DNA from: Corynebacterium vitaeruminis
GTDB lineage: Bacteria; Actinomycetota; Actinomycetes; Mycobacteriales; Mycobacteriaceae
DNA length: 64,000 bases
Reading direction: 5' to 3'
Assembly: GCF_001054325.1 (NCBI RefSeq)
Contig: NZ_JVVM01000022.1
Span: 248,001 to 312,000 of the forward strand
A program made the translations under genes and the position numbers. The notes beneath the pieces were generated by a model. That model saw nothing but the letters and a program-made list of their open reading frames with translations, had not been told where the DNA came from and did not search any database. Position 1 is the stretch's first letter, and every line of letters starts with the position of its first letter. Below, piece after piece: positions 19,701 through 28,180 of the stretch.

Positions 19701-20542
19701 TTAAGCACATGCTAACTCCGCGTACTAAGTTCAAGGCCGACTACGATTGGCTCCCAGCGGTTTTGGAGTCTATCTTCGTGGCCTATGCCAATGTGCAGGA
19801 AATCCCGATGGGCGGTCAGATTGGCGATTCGCTGCAGCCGTACATGCTCCTCCGTGGGCTTTACGACGACGGCGACCAAGGTCCGACGACTGGCGGCATC
19901 GCTATTTCCGGTGTGCGTGTGTTGCACGAGTGGCTAAAGGACGGCCAAGATCGGGTTCACGGCCAGTCACCATACGGTGCGACCAAGGAAGAGCGTAAAC
20001 AGAACGCGGAAAACTACCTGAAGCAGTGGCAACAGCTGAGCTTGAACTTCATTGAGAAGAACCCAATGGGTGCGCTTCCAGGTTCGATGCCAGAGGGACG
20101 ACCATTTGCTCGAGTTACTGACCGCAACGTGGCGTCCAGCATGCCGTTGTTCCGGGACATCGCTGAGGACGTCTACGAAATGTGTGATGACCTGATTCGT
20201 CGTCTGGATGAAGCTACCCAGTATCAACCAACGAATGGGCCGGGCAATGCTGTACCAGCGCAATCGTTTGACAGCAGTCCCAAGGTTCCGACGATTCCGT
20301 CGTTCGGCGGAGCCCCGACTATGCCAGGGGCGACTGGGACACTAGAAACTCCGGTTACGCCAACGCAGCCAGCTCAACCCAGCCAACCGAACCAGCCAAG
20401 CCAGCCAGCTGAACCTAGCCAGCCGAGTGAGCCGAATGAGCCGTTCGGGGGCAGTTTCGACGGTCCGGAGACCAGCGAGCCTACGTTTAACTGGGGTGAA
20501 CAGGATAATTCCGGTGATAATCCGTTTGGAGGTCCATTCTGA
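16712..20542 (+). CDS. large tubulin-like GTPase-domain protein
   Basis: 1276 aa, the largest gene here. The N-terminus has the FtsZ/tubulin-type nucleotide fold: glycine-rich loop GCGGSGAK (residues 8-15) and the tubulin signature-like SSMAGGTGAS, with GGTGAS at residues 183-188, set between predicted strands and helices as in the Tubulin_2 (tubulin-like) family of bacteria. The remaining 900 residues are mostly helical and not recognised. The C-terminus is a Pro/Gln/Ser repeat (QPSQP units, DNA about 20370-20450) ending in FNWGEQDNSGDNPFGGPF. It probably binds GTP and may polymerise at the membrane with its neighbours. The next gene starts on its stop codon (TGATG), so a stoichiometric partner is likely. 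Domain call is firm, function is not known. Confidence 0.85.
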   Translation: MKKFLIVGCGGSGAKTQAYMIDQLKAYLRRVDPEIDRLPAAWQFVSIDSPLEAEKYDVPNVKQSGGSYISVGNRQHYNEFDTGLSRKLGQAGALGEIATWADRNPRTRNTPISDGAGQYRAIGRMLAINSFKEVRDGLEAAVQTLNKVETNSELNELNTKVTGQYQDATKETPLVFVISSMAGGTGASMAFDVCRLLSSIDGVQSGKTAVFMFTPEVFEAVNADKMTGTRGNALAMFGEAFAAQAGTAVEHDQRLLQAMGISGHSDTATFNRLFPIGARAGAQKSLFGDGSPGDIYRGLARSLAALMTSDAASNSFVQYDLGNTGVEAGDRSLLGWGSSDETKWELIPWGSMGFAELSMGRDRFAEYSAQRLSRTVFDHLLEGHFDKSDPATASEQLERRIHERQAQFFHECWLPSAPNSGAVQQWIPQLFGAPTRNVTQQAKGLLHSRIPAADGMKSAEWASLVRQRLAQSAGEVHHTIDRAASVAVFEFSNPFADNLLRTLEKDLSKYGLAYAEALIKNVNLLLKDGLINALRQLGQAANSHNPVAPTPQLEQLLAPLNGRGSVNNSVQISDQIIQSFEPLLQQHFWMCVAARLAPVLEDFRNNFLMPLSRQLENVHQDLEAKAKDKPTSTKLADVTTDEPTLWPSDGDELVADRFFESKNVKLITKVEEFPRDYEAHLTKTMSDTDGQQLNLQQATQAAIREIILGMWETTGGHKAPEDTLAAKLPERSDFIGNRAGWVARDLLDDPLGRVEKRDPRPGAFEVKLRPTDLLERSRQWLARPGEPFEQFISMGLRHYLSRELAPNDTVYNERLSRLRTAFYECLTLALPLASISKEMLGRVYGNSNEVYNFKFSEIPFNGLEAKDALLGTLTSSSSISQTSQGEFEKSLNTADHLQSFTVFGAYPNYSPIVFSSLFPAIGKQINSLRGQLDEFWTLRRARPLAAALPMSREERRTMIGGWFIGQITGKIYIRGANEPDGLAYIYSDKKNTWLPFVKHMLTPRTKFKADYDWLPAVLESIFVAYANVQEIPMGGQIGDSLQPYMLLRGLYDDGDQGPTTGGIAISGVRVLHEWLKDGQDRVHGQSPYGATKEERKQNAENYLKQWQQLSLNFIEKNPMGALPGSMPEGRPFARVTDRNVASSMPLFRDIAEDVYEMCDDLIRRLDEATQYQPTNGPGNAVPAQSFDSSPKVPTIPSFGGAPTMPGATGTLETPVTPTQPAQPSQPNQPSQPAEPSQPSEPNEPFGGSFDGPETSEPTFNWGEQDNSGDNPFGGPF

Positions 20543-23247
20543 TGATGGAAAACAAGGTAATTCTCCTCGGTAGTGGCTCTGGTGCTAATGCCATTCGCTC
20601 GGCGCTGATTGACCTCACAGCACTCGGTCTCATCCCGGAGTTGTTGTGGGTTAACCCCGACAGGGAAGGCGATAGCGTCGAGGTCTACGAGCACAGTGCG
20701 GCAGAGGGGCTTGTCGAAGAACCACGGTCCATCGCGGCTGTCGTACGAGACTGCAAGCAGGTATTGCTCGTCGCGCTCGATGACATCGAAGACGAGGGTT
20801 CGTACCTCAGCGAAACGGGAATTAATCGCTGGGCAGACATTATCCACTCATCGAAGGTCGATACGAAGCGACTTCACCTGATTCTGTCGCGTCTGCCGCT
20901 GATTAATCGGCCGATTGAGCCAATCGTGGGTTGGCCTCGGTTGGTTCTGGCAGCAGAGGACTCCGATACGCCTTCCGCTCCGCAGACTGCCAAGTATCGC
21001 AGTGATGGCCCGGCAGAGTTGGCACGCTATGCTGCACCAGCGATTGCAGGTTTGACCGGCCTGTGGGAGGGAATGAACGAGGTACCGGTTCTAGGTGACC
21101 TCAATGCAGGTCGCCTAGATACCGAATCGGGTAGCAGCACTCGACTTGTCCGTGTGTACCACCGCCGTATCGATGCCACCGAGATTGAATCTCTCGTCCG
21201 CGAGGGTGCGCTCAACGTACGTGATTCGATTCCGCAGCCGACGTCGTCACGCGGCACACCGGTAACCGTGGCCGTTGATTCCGATGAGGTCGTTTCCGGT
21301 ATCACTAAGCGTTTCAGTGATGTGTCCCGAAAGTCGCTTTTCGAAGACTACGAGCCAGCGGCAAAACTGGAGTCTGTCCAGGTCAGCGCGTGGCAGACCT
21401 TTAAAGCATTTTTGAGCTTCTTCTTCCGTGCAGTAATCGGCTCCCCATCTGACTGGGGTAACGCAATGAAGTCCTCCGGCCAATCGGCATTCGCCAGCGG
21501 TATGCAGAATTTGCTGTACGGACAGGAATCGCAGATTGAGGTAGTTTGCGGTAATCACTCTGGTAAGCAGCGCAACTTCACCGTTGAGCAGATGCACGAT
21601 GTCAGTGCCAAGCTGCGCGAGCAGATTGCCAGTCAGAACACGAACGAGTTCCGTGTGGGGCCGCCAGATCAGCTTGCGGCTATGTGGAGGACCTACCAGG
21701 AATGCGCTCTGACCTTGGTGGATGCTGAGCAGCGCAAGAATTCAAAGAACTTTGCGCCGGTGGGGTGGAGCGACCTGAACCCGACGGTGCTGTCGAACAC
21801 ACGGTTCTCCGTTGTTGACTCCAGCGAGTCCTTTGATGGTGCGCATTCTGTACTGAATGCGCAGTTCGGTAAGAATTTGCCGAACACTACGGTCGCGCCA
21901 TTCGATCCGTTCAGTGCCGAGATTTACCAGCGTCACATCGATCGGGCCGCCAAGCAGTCCACCGATCGCAGCCTCACTCAGAAGAAGGAAGACTTCCGGG
22001 TTTGGAAGCGCAACAATTCCCGCAGCTTCGGTTGGGCAGTTGGCAACGAGCTCATGGGGTTCATTTATAAGGCTAATGAAGATGTCGTCCGATTCCGTCA
22101 AGAATTTGACGATATTCAGCGTAAACTTCGCGAGCTGGGAGCGGGTGACGATGGTGTCGATAAGCGTTTGCTGCGTGCGATGCGGTCGATTACCTGGGGT
22201 TGGCTGTTCTTCGTCATTATGATGATTTACCTGGTGCTCGGCGGAATTAATCCGGATTGGAAGATTCACGGCAACCTTGCTGAGCTGAGCTGGCCGTGGG
22301 GCCTTACCGCGGTTATCGTTTCGACGATCATTGCGTTGGTAACTGAGTGGTTGCTTTACGCACGTGCGCGCCGCGGATTGTACGAGCGCAATCAGCAACG
22401 TCAGCTGTTGCGGAAGCAAGAGGAAATTGTGTCTCGGAACCTGGCACGAGCGATTGCCGCAGTCGAGCGCACGACCAATGCGTATGCTCAGCACCAGGCA
22501 TGGAGCCGAGTGCTCGGTCGCGCGATTAACTTCCCCTTCGGCATGCAGGTGAACCAGACTGCGCCAGTGTCGATTCCCGAAGGTGGCCTGCCTCGAGCAA
22601 CGGTCATCGGCCGCGCAGAGGCAAGCGATATGGCAATGAAAACTTCGATGCAGACGCTGCGCAATAAGCTATACCCAATTGGATGGGCAGAGCTGTCGCT
22701 GAACCGACTCATCGACGACGCAAACACAGCGATGAGCGCTACAGTTTCGACGCGATATGGGATTGATGACTACTCCGGTATGCCGGGCTATGGTTCAGGT
22801 TCGCAGCTGGACAAACTGGTCTACGTTGCTGAGAGCCCGGATTTACCACGTCGTGTCGATGCGAGCGCAGCCTGGAGCGATTGTCTGGCGAATAATCAGG
22901 ATGATGCCAATACAAAGGAACTGACTTCCCGTATGGCGATTTGGGAAGAGTCGGGCGCCCGCACTATCGAGACCGCGAATATTCTCGCGACCTTTGGCAA
23001 GAATAACGAGGGGCAGGAGCTTCTCGCATCATTTGCCGACGGTTCTGTGAACTTCTCGGCTGCGAACAGTGGAGCCACCGACATTGACCCAGAGATTTCT
23101 CGGGTGGTTGATAGTCAGGAGGGCACATCTGCACCCACCGTTGGAACGGGATCCGGAGAAAGTGACGGCGCCGGCTTCTCGCGGACGTTGACTCTGATTC
23201 AATACGGGCGGTTGACCAATCTCGATTCGCTGCAAGCGATTCAATAA
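20542..23247 (+). CDS. membrane-anchored partner of the tubulin-like protein (glycine-rich N-terminus)
   Basis: 901 aa, translationally coupled to the tubulin-like gene through a TGATG overlap. The N-terminus (VILLGSGSGANAIRSALIDL) has the strand-GxGxGxN-helix pattern of dinucleotide-binding or divergent tubulin/FtsZ-like folds, but there is no GGTGS block, so it may be a degenerate relative of its neighbour. Two transmembrane helices lie near residues 553-610 (WLFFVIMMIYLVLGG and GLTAVIVSTIIALVTEWLLY), followed by a basic coiled coil (RQLLRKQEEIVSRNLARAI). Large cytoplasmic parts flank the membrane pair. It would tether the tubulin-like protein to the membrane; this is inference. No known family was recognised. 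Confidence 0.7.
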   Translation: MMENKVILLGSGSGANAIRSALIDLTALGLIPELLWVNPDREGDSVEVYEHSAAEGLVEEPRSIAAVVRDCKQVLLVALDDIEDEGSYLSETGINRWADIIHSSKVDTKRLHLILSRLPLINRPIEPIVGWPRLVLAAEDSDTPSAPQTAKYRSDGPAELARYAAPAIAGLTGLWEGMNEVPVLGDLNAGRLDTESGSSTRLVRVYHRRIDATEIESLVREGALNVRDSIPQPTSSRGTPVTVAVDSDEVVSGITKRFSDVSRKSLFEDYEPAAKLESVQVSAWQTFKAFLSFFFRAVIGSPSDWGNAMKSSGQSAFASGMQNLLYGQESQIEVVCGNHSGKQRNFTVEQMHDVSAKLREQIASQNTNEFRVGPPDQLAAMWRTYQECALTLVDAEQRKNSKNFAPVGWSDLNPTVLSNTRFSVVDSSESFDGAHSVLNAQFGKNLPNTTVAPFDPFSAEIYQRHIDRAAKQSTDRSLTQKKEDFRVWKRNNSRSFGWAVGNELMGFIYKANEDVVRFRQEFDDIQRKLRELGAGDDGVDKRLLRAMRSITWGWLFFVIMMIYLVLGGINPDWKIHGNLAELSWPWGLTAVIVSTIIALVTEWLLYARARRGLYERNQQRQLLRKQEEIVSRNLARAIAAVERTTNAYAQHQAWSRVLGRAINFPFGMQVNQTAPVSIPEGGLPRATVIGRAEASDMAMKTSMQTLRNKLYPIGWAELSLNRLIDDANTAMSATVSTRYGIDDYSGMPGYGSGSQLDKLVYVAESPDLPRRVDASAAWSDCLANNQDDANTKELTSRMAIWEESGARTIETANILATFGKNNEGQELLASFADGSVNFSAANSGATDIDPEISRVVDSQEGTSAPTVGTGSGESDGAGFSRTLTLIQYGRLTNLDSLQAIQ

Positions 23248-23271
23248 TTAATGGAAGAGGCATTTAGATAA

Positions 23272-25533
23272 ATGGTCGACCATAGTTTTGACAAGCAGCT
23301 TTCGGAGATTCCGGAAAACATTTTGCTTGCAATTGCATCAATGGACAATCCGACGGTTGAGGCAATCCGCCGCAAGCTACCCGGCCCTAAGAAGCAGTAC
23401 GCCGAGGAGCTGTGGCAGCGCTTCCAGGGCAGCGCTGTGCCCGAGGAAGCTGCAACTACTAGCGAAGCGGCGGACGAATGGGCTGTAGAAGATACCGCTT
23501 CAGCCGGTGGGGAAACTGGGGGCCTAGACGAGTGGGCTTCGATCACTGCAGCGATGCCAATGGATGCTGGCGCAAGCGCTGCTACCACTGAGGCGTCGGA
23601 GGGGGCCGCGGTGAAGGGGCCGTCGGAAAGCACCGTGCCGTCGATGATGGCAGAAAACCCGCACCTGTCCGACGATGCCACCGCCGATGCGGGGCAGGAC
23701 GTTTCAGCGGACGAGGAAGAGGAACAGCCGAAGAAGAAGCGTCTGTCCGACCTGGCTAAACAGGCCAAGGAGTTGCGCGAAAAGGGTAGGCGAGCACGTG
23801 TCGACGAAAACGACTTCGTCGACCTTTACGCGGAGGACTTCGCAGAATTCGCCTACGATGAGGAATCCCTGAAGCCGCAAGGACGGGTGAAGGCACGTAT
23901 TTTCCAGGAAGAAGAGGCCTCGACTGTCGAAATTACGTGGTCACCGGGCACTATTCCTACGAATGATGACATCTTCACGGTCTTCCGTGTCGTGGCCTCG
24001 GATCGGGTAGTGGAATGCTCGCCCGACCTTGGTCAGCAAATCATTGTCACCGAGGGCAAAGAGTATGTCGAGCAGGCAAATCCCGGTGTCGCCGTTCGCC
24101 ACTACCAAGTGTGGGCGTATACGGGTGAAGATCTGAACGAGATTCTGGACTCGCAACCGTATTTCATCGGTGAGGATCTGGTGGTTTTTCCGGTTGAAGG
24201 CGTTGAGGTGCAGTGCTCTGACGGCATCGTCGAAGGCAACTGGAACTTCGTCGAGCAGTATGACCAGGTGCAGGTTTTCGCCTCGCCGGAGAAGTCAGGC
24301 GACAGGGTCGATTCTCCGGAGTTTCGTCTTCCGGCGGGTGTGAGTAACCACAGCTTCAAACACGAGACCAATTCAACCGGTCAGACGATGCGTTATGCAT
24401 TCAAGCCGTTTGTGAAGTTCCGCCAGAGCGAAGTCGCGGGCAAAGTTGTGGTCAAGACCGTCGAAGTCAAGGCTGTACTGCAGGCGCCGGAAATCGATGC
24501 GTTTCTCGATGACAGCAGCGGTCGTGGCGACAAGGTTATCCTCTCGTGGTACTCGCCACCGGCTGGAAACGTGCGCATTTACTTCACTCCGAAGGCACCG
24601 AGCACCGATTTGACCATCACCACGGTCCCCGAGTCCGCCTTGGATTACGATCCCGCCATCGCCGAAGGACACAAGGCAATCGAGGATCCGTGGACACAGG
24701 ACGGCATTTCCAGGACTGAGACTGCATCGTGGCCATCGGGGTGGACCGAGCTGCACATTACGCCGATTACAGTGCTTAACGACGAGGCCGTCGTGGGCAA
24801 GTCCGTAGTGTTGCAGCAGGTAGGCGAAGTTGCGGAGGCGACAATCGTCGAACGCACGTCCCAGCAGATTATTAACTTTGTGTGGCCACAGGGTGCGGAC
24901 ATTGTTCGGGTGGAAGTTGCTCCACGAGGTACCGGTGGTGATTCGTACCGCGAGACACGCGCTGAGCTCGATCGCGGCCGCTATATCCGAGATGGCGGGG
25001 TCCGACTGAACCTAAACCCAGACGGGGAGACGGTCTTCCTGACACCGCTTAGCACTTTTGCCGGACGAGAGACTGCATCTACGCCTCTTCAGCTGGATTA
25101 CCCGGGGCTTGCAAAGTATTTCTACAGCATGGAATTCATTCAGGGAATCGGATTCAAGGTCTTCATTTGGAAGGAAGACGGAGAGGACCTGAATCCTCCG
25201 AGCTTCGTCGGTGTCTATCACCCCGCTCGACTACCGCTGGCAGAGACGGATGCCAATGACATGGGAGCTGCAAAACTTCAGATTTCGACGGTCAGGAATC
25301 TGGACGGCCAGTTGGTGTCGGAGCCAGGGGCAATACTTTCTCCAGAGCGTCTGCCGGGTAGTGAAGCCGAAGCGCGCGCTGCTGAGAACTGCTTCTTTGT
25401 GGGATTTCGCGACCAGGAATTCGACTCCACAACTGGCGGTCGACTGCGCCTGTTCATTCAGGACGAGGCCCAAGATGAGCACATGCCGCGGCGCATCTTG
25501 CTGGATACCTTCAACCAATTCGTCGCTGGGTGA
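23272..25533 (+). CDS. large protein with Fn3-like repeats and acidic linker
   Basis: 753 aa, cytoplasmic (no signal or membrane segment). A helical N-terminus (EIPENILLAIASMDNP) is followed by an acidic, Ala/Glu/Ser-rich linker to about residue 160 and a charged helix. From residue 220 on, beta-rich units resemble fibronectin type III modules: EITWSPGTIPTNDDIFTVFR, VILSWYSPPAGNVRIYFTP and INFVWPQGADIVRVEVAPRG. Such repeats suit protein-protein contacts in a complex. It lies between the membrane-tethered partner and the GAP1-like protein, with the next gene starting at its stop codon. The Fn3 assignment rests on the spaced W, Y and V pattern and needs profile confirmation. Confidence 0.68.
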   Translation: MVDHSFDKQLSEIPENILLAIASMDNPTVEAIRRKLPGPKKQYAEELWQRFQGSAVPEEAATTSEAADEWAVEDTASAGGETGGLDEWASITAAMPMDAGASAATTEASEGAAVKGPSESTVPSMMAENPHLSDDATADAGQDVSADEEEEQPKKKRLSDLAKQAKELREKGRRARVDENDFVDLYAEDFAEFAYDEESLKPQGRVKARIFQEEEASTVEITWSPGTIPTNDDIFTVFRVVASDRVVECSPDLGQQIIVTEGKEYVEQANPGVAVRHYQVWAYTGEDLNEILDSQPYFIGEDLVVFPVEGVEVQCSDGIVEGNWNFVEQYDQVQVFASPEKSGDRVDSPEFRLPAGVSNHSFKHETNSTGQTMRYAFKPFVKFRQSEVAGKVVVKTVEVKAVLQAPEIDAFLDDSSGRGDKVILSWYSPPAGNVRIYFTPKAPSTDLTITTVPESALDYDPAIAEGHKAIEDPWTQDGISRTETASWPSGWTELHITPITVLNDEAVVGKSVVLQQVGEVAEATIVERTSQQIINFVWPQGADIVRVEVAPRGTGGDSYRETRAELDRGRYIRDGGVRLNLNPDGETVFLTPLSTFAGRETASTPLQLDYPGLAKYFYSMEFIQGIGFKVFIWKEDGEDLNPPSFVGVYHPARLPLAETDANDMGAAKLQISTVRNLDGQLVSEPGAILSPERLPGSEAEARAAENCFFVGFRDQEFDSTTGGRLRLFIQDEAQDEHMPRRILLDTFNQFVAG

Positions 25534-25553
25534 TGAGGGAAGAGCAAGAAACG

Positions 25554-28157
25554 ATGGCACAAGAAATAATGGCGCAGGGTTTTTTGACTTTCGCCTCTTT
25601 CCAAAACAATCGTCGATCCGGTTGGGGAATCGGTCAGCAGGCGGGTCTCAACGACGCTGAGTCCAAGGCGTTGGTTGAGGTCGTTCCGACCGTCATTGAT
25701 TCACCGATCGAGATTCCAAAGTATCCAAACCGAGATGAAATTGCGGCAATGGATCGGCGTACCGCGGTCTTGGACGCTCCTTGGCAGCAGTCAGGACACC
25801 CTGGGGACAGGGTATTTATCTACTCAACGCCAGTCGGTGAAGATGCGACAGGACGCCGTGGAAATATTTTCACCCAGGCATATGTTCTGCGCGGTGGGTT
25901 CGGCGGACAGCGAGCAACCGACTTCCTTGATTCGGACGGCCTGCTGACGCCTTTTGGGCCGCAGGAAGTAAACTCAATTCCCGCGTTGGACGGCCAGCTC
26001 CGCAAGGGCCCTTGCGCCATTCCGGAAAATGTGTGGAATTGGATTTTTGACGATGGCTCGCCAGTCGATCGTGCCGCCGTGCACCGTGCAGTATTGAGCG
26101 CTGTCAATCATGTATTGAAGCTCTCTACACAGCAGCGGGTAGTGGCAATCGCATGCCCCAACCAGGAAGCGAAGTTCTGGCTTTCGGCCCTTTTCCTGAG
26201 TGCGTCACCAGCCTCTCTCTCGGCTCTGAACTGGTCGACATTTGAGCGTGCCCGTAACCTTTCGCGGGCGGTGGAGGCCGGATATCAAGTCGTCAGTGTT
26301 CCTCTTGAGGATTATGACGCAGCTGCGGCGAACCCCGATGTCATCTGTATTCGTACGGATAAAGAACCCGATGTCCAAAACATTGATGGCGAGGGTGCTG
26401 TTCACATCTTGAACGAAACCAAGATTCCTGTTTCAGCCTGGGAAGTCCTCTTTGAATACCAGTGTTTCGATGCCGATTCGGCCAGTGCAAAAAGCTGTAA
26501 TGCGGTCGAGACTAACGAGCAGGGACATCCTTCCTGGCATCTTGTGTCGGAAGCTGTCATGGATGACGGAATGCTTCGTTATCTACGCGAGCCTATTCGT
26601 CAGCAGATTGCGGCTGGCCCGTTACCAGCAAATCTGAGTGATCGGGTTTTTGACAAGCTGCTGACGGAATACGGTCCGAGCCAATTATGCTCGCGTCGCT
26701 TTCCGGAACTTCACAGGCAGCTGATGAAGTGGGAAACACTCGGGCTGCTTTCAGAGCAGGAGATTGAGCAGGCTATTCGGGGTTCAGACTTCCTGGATCT
26801 CGTGTTCGAGGACTGCTATCAAGTACGGGCGCTGCCTCGCTCCGGTGCCAAGATTGAAAAAATCCTACAGCAGTTGGTCAGCGAGGATGATCGCCTTTAC
26901 CAGCACGTCGTCAATGCCAAGGCACTCGACCCTAACGTCTCTAAGTGGTTGGGGTTGGATGAGTTTTCACTCTCGCTGAGCTCAGCAGTTCTGAGCGCAG
27001 CTGAGAATAGGAATCACCGTGCGGTTGATTTGGTGGACGCGCTCTTGGTCTCAGCGTGGGCACTGGGAAAGGTGGCAGACAGCAATTCGCAGCCGAAGGG
27101 CCAGGATCCGTTCGCCAGTGGTTTCTCTGCTTCTTCCTTCACAGAACCGAGTTTTGGCAGCGATCTTTCCACCAGTATCGGTCCTGAAAATTCTGATTTT
27201 GGCGTGACGACGGCCCCTGTGCTGGGTGCTCATGAGTCACGAGCTATCGCTTTTGGGCTGAACTCAATTGAGACTGTCCTGGATAGCGAAGGCCCCGGTT
27301 GGCAGGAGAATATTTCCATTTTCACCCCTGTCATTCGTGATGCGAAGTCATTGCTCTCTGCAGAGGGCAAAGATGTGCTTGCGCTTGGAATGTGGCGAAA
27401 TGTGCTCGTGGCCACGCAGTCCGCGGCTGCACCGCCCGCGCCTGAAAAGATGCCGACCACGTGGGAAACACCTAGTGGTTCGGTGTCTCAGAACGAGGGG
27501 GTAAACGCTAAGCAGGCTGAATTTACGCAATCTGAGTCGGACTTCGCGCCGGTCAGTTCGAGTTCCCACAGTCCGGGGCGCCGCCCAGGTAGGACGGCAG
27601 CGGAAATCACGGGCAAGAAGACCGTGGACTTTGGCACGCGGTCAGAGTGGGGTCAGGGCGCTGTGGAACAAGAGCGTGAAACCGAGCGTTTAGACCATAC
27701 GGTCACACCCTTTACTGATCAAGAATTGGCTGCATTAGCGGGAGCAACGCCCGCAGAAATTAGCTCCTGGGTTAAAGAAGAACACCAACGCAGTCCGCTA
27801 TTTCCTAAAAACTCGTACCCCGAGGTTCGACTGTCCAAGCTTTCTGGAATCTTCTTTGGGCCCATCGAGAGTAATCCACTTCTTTACGATGCATTTGTAT
27901 CGCTAATTTGCTGGGCGATTGAAGATTGTTCTCAGTTTTTTCAGCAGAAACAAGCAGTATCGGTGTACTTGCCATGGTGGCGAGTCGACTTTATGGAAGA
28001 AAGTTTGTTTGACGACCTCGCACAATCTCTACTGGCTGCACAGCGTGACAGGCGCACTTCACGGATTAAACAAAAAAACCAGCATATTGCCAAGCTGGAA
28101 ATCCCGGGAATCAGTCCTCTAACACGTCGTGCCAACGACGTTTCCCGTCAGTACTGA
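25554..28157 (+). CDS. GAP1-like (GTPase-associated protein) component
   Basis: 867 aa from the ATG at 25554, chosen because GGGAAGAG stands 9 bp before it; GTG 25530 and ATG 25533 overlap the previous stop. The first 130 residues look like the N-terminal domain of GTPase-associated protein 1 (GAP1-N2 type): FASFQNNRRSGWGIGQQAGL and the block GRRGNIFTQAYVLRGG near residues 100-115. Large helical regions follow, with a Phe/Ser/Gly-rich linker (DPFASGFSASSFTEPSFGSD, DNA about 27110-27170) and a C-terminal domain. GAP1 proteins are known from comparative genomics of bacterial NTP-dependent conflict systems, where they occur beside a GTPase; the GTPase two genes downstream fits that. Similarity is judged by eye. 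Confidence 0.65.
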   Translation: MAQEIMAQGFLTFASFQNNRRSGWGIGQQAGLNDAESKALVEVVPTVIDSPIEIPKYPNRDEIAAMDRRTAVLDAPWQQSGHPGDRVFIYSTPVGEDATGRRGNIFTQAYVLRGGFGGQRATDFLDSDGLLTPFGPQEVNSIPALDGQLRKGPCAIPENVWNWIFDDGSPVDRAAVHRAVLSAVNHVLKLSTQQRVVAIACPNQEAKFWLSALFLSASPASLSALNWSTFERARNLSRAVEAGYQVVSVPLEDYDAAAANPDVICIRTDKEPDVQNIDGEGAVHILNETKIPVSAWEVLFEYQCFDADSASAKSCNAVETNEQGHPSWHLVSEAVMDDGMLRYLREPIRQQIAAGPLPANLSDRVFDKLLTEYGPSQLCSRRFPELHRQLMKWETLGLLSEQEIEQAIRGSDFLDLVFEDCYQVRALPRSGAKIEKILQQLVSEDDRLYQHVVNAKALDPNVSKWLGLDEFSLSLSSAVLSAAENRNHRAVDLVDALLVSAWALGKVADSNSQPKGQDPFASGFSASSFTEPSFGSDLSTSIGPENSDFGVTTAPVLGAHESRAIAFGLNSIETVLDSEGPGWQENISIFTPVIRDAKSLLSAEGKDVLALGMWRNVLVATQSAAAPPAPEKMPTTWETPSGSVSQNEGVNAKQAEFTQSESDFAPVSSSSHSPGRRPGRTAAEITGKKTVDFGTRSEWGQGAVEQERETERLDHTVTPFTDQELAALAGATPAEISSWVKEEHQRSPLFPKNSYPEVRLSKLSGIFFGPIESNPLLYDAFVSLICWAIEDCSQFFQQKQAVSVYLPWWRVDFMEESLFDDLAQSLLAAQRDRRTSRIKQKNQHIAKLEIPGISPLTRRANDVSRQY

Positions 28158-28180
28158 AAATTAGAATTGAAGGAGTACTA

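Noticed and set aside
16712..20542. Cell division FtsZ
   Set aside because: Far too long (1276 aa versus about 450), and the surrounding FtsZ motifs beyond the glycine loop and GGTGAS are absent.
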